A stretch of DNA of 64,000 bases from Diplosphaera chodatii (lineage: Eukaryota; Chlorophyta; Trebouxiophyceae; Prasiolales; Stichococcaceae), in contig JAALGY010000037.1 in NCBI GenBank assembly GCA_032358165.1, positions 1,389,001 through 1,453,000 of the forward strand, given 5' to 3'. Shown one piece after another: positions 62,001-64,000 of the stretch; positions within the stretch are counted from its first letter, which is position 1; each line of letters opens with the position of its first letter. The notes under the pieces were generated by a model that saw only the letters and a list, made by a program, of their open reading frames with translations, had not been told where the DNA came from and did not search any database. A program made the translations under genes and the position numbers.

Positions 62001-63964
62001 CACGAAGGCGCCGTCGGCGCCGGCGGCGCTGCACCGCACTCCCTTGTCGCAGCTGGCTGCAGCCAAAAACACACCATGCGAGCTGTGGCACGCGTGCTTG
62101 CTGTAGCATGGACCGCTTGTGAGAAGGACAGCAAACCAGCCCCAAGAGCAGTGCTGGGTACGTGAGAATGAGCAGACCGGTCGACCATCACATCAGGTGC
62201 ACTGCAGGAACAAGGCAGTGTCGCAGCTTAGCAAACGTGCTAAGTGTGCTGACCGGGCTGCAACATCAGATTCACAGCATGCCAGAGGACCTCAGACAAG
62301 GCAGATGGCACAGCACAAACGGAAGGGTGCGCACTGAGAACAGCCGTCGCCAGGGGTACACACGCCGTGTCGTCGAGCCTGCTCCCGCTGTCGCACCTGC
62401 AGCAAGGGGACACCTGACATGTAGCCCTGTGTGCATGGGCCTTGATGCTGTACAGTCAGCATGGCCTGTGTAGGAACTGCCGATATTCGATGCCGCAAGT
62501 GTCCTCGTGGGCACACGACTACAGATGCGCCCTGGTACACAGTTGCCATCCCGTGCAACACAGCTACACAGGGACTCGCAGCATGCCAGCTCAACGACAG
62601 GTGGAGGTCCAGGGGCGCACCTGTAGCAGGCCTGCGTTCTTGGGGAGCAGGCGGCGCAGCCGGCAGGGCACATCGCGCACAGCACCTGCGGCAGGGATTA
62701 CAGCAGTGCGGTGCTCATACTTGAGCGAATCGTTCATCACAGCAGCAGCAAGAAACTCAGGCGGACTGACAGTTCACAGGTCACTGGACTTCTCAGCAGC
62801 TGGGTAGCTGAGTGGCATGGCTCATTGCTGCATCGGATGCCAAGATGCAAGCCAGCACAGCAGGTAATGGTTCAAAAACGCTTATGAGAGGAACACTCCT
62901 CTTAGAGGAAGCGCCGTCATGTTGCGGCTCACCGGCAGCATGCAGGCCGGTGCAGACTGCGCCGCCGCTGCCGCTGCAGCTGCCGCCCAGCCGTGCGAGC
63001 CGCTGGCGGCGCCCGTAGTCGAATGCTGTACAGGCGGCGCTGAAGGTGCCGTTGGGCGAAATGCTGCCTCTGGAGAGCGCCCACGCCAGGGGCGGGTCAT
63101 AGCCGCAGCGTCTGAAGCAGCGCTTCAGCACCTGAAGTTGCACACAAATGGCGGCAGTGTGTCAGTGATGTAACGTGATCCTAGTCCCAATGCAGGGCGT
63201 ACGTCTGCCTGAGGTGGTGACCCCGGCCCCGAAAGCACCTCTCGCACAATGGCAGCAAATATCACAGCAGGCGACATTGCCTGCCTGGCAGCCTGAGCGT
63301 CATGCGTTGCACGCTGATCATGACATCAGGTGCGCTCAGCCAGCGGCCAGGGTTTGCGCTATCACCCTTGTCACACAGTGTACTGGATGGGAGCAACTGA
63401 GTGGGAGGAAACCTTGGCAGCGGTGGGGTAGCGCTGCCCGCTGCGCAGGACCGGCAGCCCCAGGCTCATGCCCGCTGCCGCGCGCGCCATCCTGCACACC
63501 TGCATGCGAGCACCATCGGAAAGCCAGTCACCAAGGTAGCAGTGCGTAGCGGATACACAGATCCATGCAGACTGGTCATATACTATTCACGCTTGAAATT
63601 ACAACACAGGGTCTGTCTGCAAGGGCTCACGTATGCCGACCACACACGCCAATACAGCAACTGGTCTGCAGCATTTCAGGCACATCAGAGGGTTGCTCGC
63701 CCACCGCCAGGGCAGCCGCGAAGCGTGTCCCAGCTGGCACTGGCGAGTCGACCGCTACGAAGGTGCCATCGGGGCCGGCAGCGCTGCAGGCGGCGCCCTG
63801 CCCGCAAGGCCCTGTCAGCCGATCAGGACAGGGCATGTTTGCCGCCGATGTCGCATCTCCAGTACGCCAGTCAAAACTCTCCAGTACGCTGTACAGTCTG
63901 GTGCACACATCTCACATGGGTGCTGCTTGGCAAGGTCCAGAAATGCTCAGGGTCCGCACGTATA
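59054..63964 (-). CDS. Secreted Cys-rich modular protein 3 (5' part outside the window; three cassettes seen)
   Basis: The gene enters from the right edge, so its signal peptide and head are not seen. Round 1: A (CSAAGPDGTFVAVDS, about 63708-63800), B (63412-63500), C plus C2 in one exon (62935-63140), D (CAMCPAGCAACSPRTQACYR, 62640-62690), short E (62355-62392). Round 2: A (CSAAGADGAFVVIDSLQPAG, 61950-62058), B (61612-61700), C/C2 (61085-61300), D (CTTCPVGCSFCYPTKDRTG, 60805-60890), E (CDANYELVGSTAATRTCK, 60590-60640). Round 3: A (60304-60410), B (59955-60045), C/C2 (59548-59765), D (CTECPAGCTFCYPNKDRNG, 59305-59390), E ending GYVLTGSQPGRRTCTKAVMG at the stop 59054-59056. Unlike genes 1 and 2, C and C2 are one exon. 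Frames look intact. Likely extracellular; function unknown. Confidence 0.78.
61569..61583. repeat. Poly-G tract in an intron of gene 3
   Basis: An uninterrupted run of about 13 G in the intron after the round 2 B exon. It is a likely site of sequencing or assembly error and could form a G-quadruplex. Confidence 0.6.
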
Positions 63965-64000
63965 CCACTGCGGCACCTGCTGGCCTGCGAGAGCCTTGCG

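Larger units (their letters stand above)
45360..63830 (-). repeat. Tandem gene and cassette array, seven copies of one exon cassette
   Basis: Each cassette runs A (CSAAGxDGxFxAVDSL, AGAQY), B (VC...LGLAVL), C (AL..C...C...AWA), C2 (GxCxGFxY...C...LPV), D (CxxCPxGCxxCxP...CY) and E (CxPGYxL or similar). In gene 1, intron phases are 0 after A, 0 after B, 1 after C, 0 after C2, 2 after D and 1 after E, so the cassette has phase 1 at both ends and can duplicate without a frameshift. There are two cassettes in gene 1, two in gene 2 and three in gene 3. Confidence 0.8.

Overview
The window is nuclear DNA from a green alga of the core chlorophyte type, probably Trebouxiophyceae-like. The genus cannot be fixed from sequence alone. 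Evidence: GC-rich exons, roughly 80-600 bp long, split by many short GT-AG introns of about 100-400 bp; chloroplast and mitochondrial targeting peptides; plant-type nuclear genes (UVR8, AGT2, ELF5/WBP11, TLP18.3, an LHC-like protein); and TGTAA poly(A) signals of the chlorophyte type. Gene models were built by hand by joining reading frames across splice sites. For the best models (UVR8, LHC-like, AGT2, the J-protein) every intron phase closes.

Layout, left to right. The 3' end of an unrecognised plus-strand gene (1-393). An LHC-like two-motif thylakoid protein (780-2772, minus). A WD40 protein (3851-7047, minus). A complete UVR8 UV-B photoreceptor (7954-11559, minus), divergent from the spliceosome factor CWF19L2 (12154-18357, plus). 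WBP11/ELF5, another splicing factor (18763-22067, minus), divergent from a Cys-rich multipass membrane protein (22548-25686, plus). An F-box protein with a long Gln/Pro-rich tail (26201-30022, plus). An intronless TLP18.3 thylakoid-lumen TPM protein (30958-31791, plus). Mitochondrial alanine:glyoxylate aminotransferase AGT2 (32674-36413, minus), divergent from a 920-residue multidomain J-protein (36818-44068, plus). The last 18.6 kb (45360-63964, minus) is a tandem array of three related secreted Cys-rich genes. One is complete, one is probably decaying, and one runs off the right edge.

Links between genes. UVR8 and an LHC-like photoprotection gene lie within 5 kb, and the latter has a cluster of three ACGT cores upstream. 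Both splicing-factor genes begin with a GC-AG first intron placed straight after an AAG codon. The J-protein joins a DnaJ domain, an FN3-like fold, a ubiquitin-interacting motif, a CCHC knuckle and a GW/WG-rich tail, a combination I do not recognise. The Cys-rich array is built from a repeated five- or six-exon cassette with conserved intron phases, seven copies in all, behind a signal peptide and a poly-proline hinge. This array and the J-protein are the strongest candidates for undescribed biology here.
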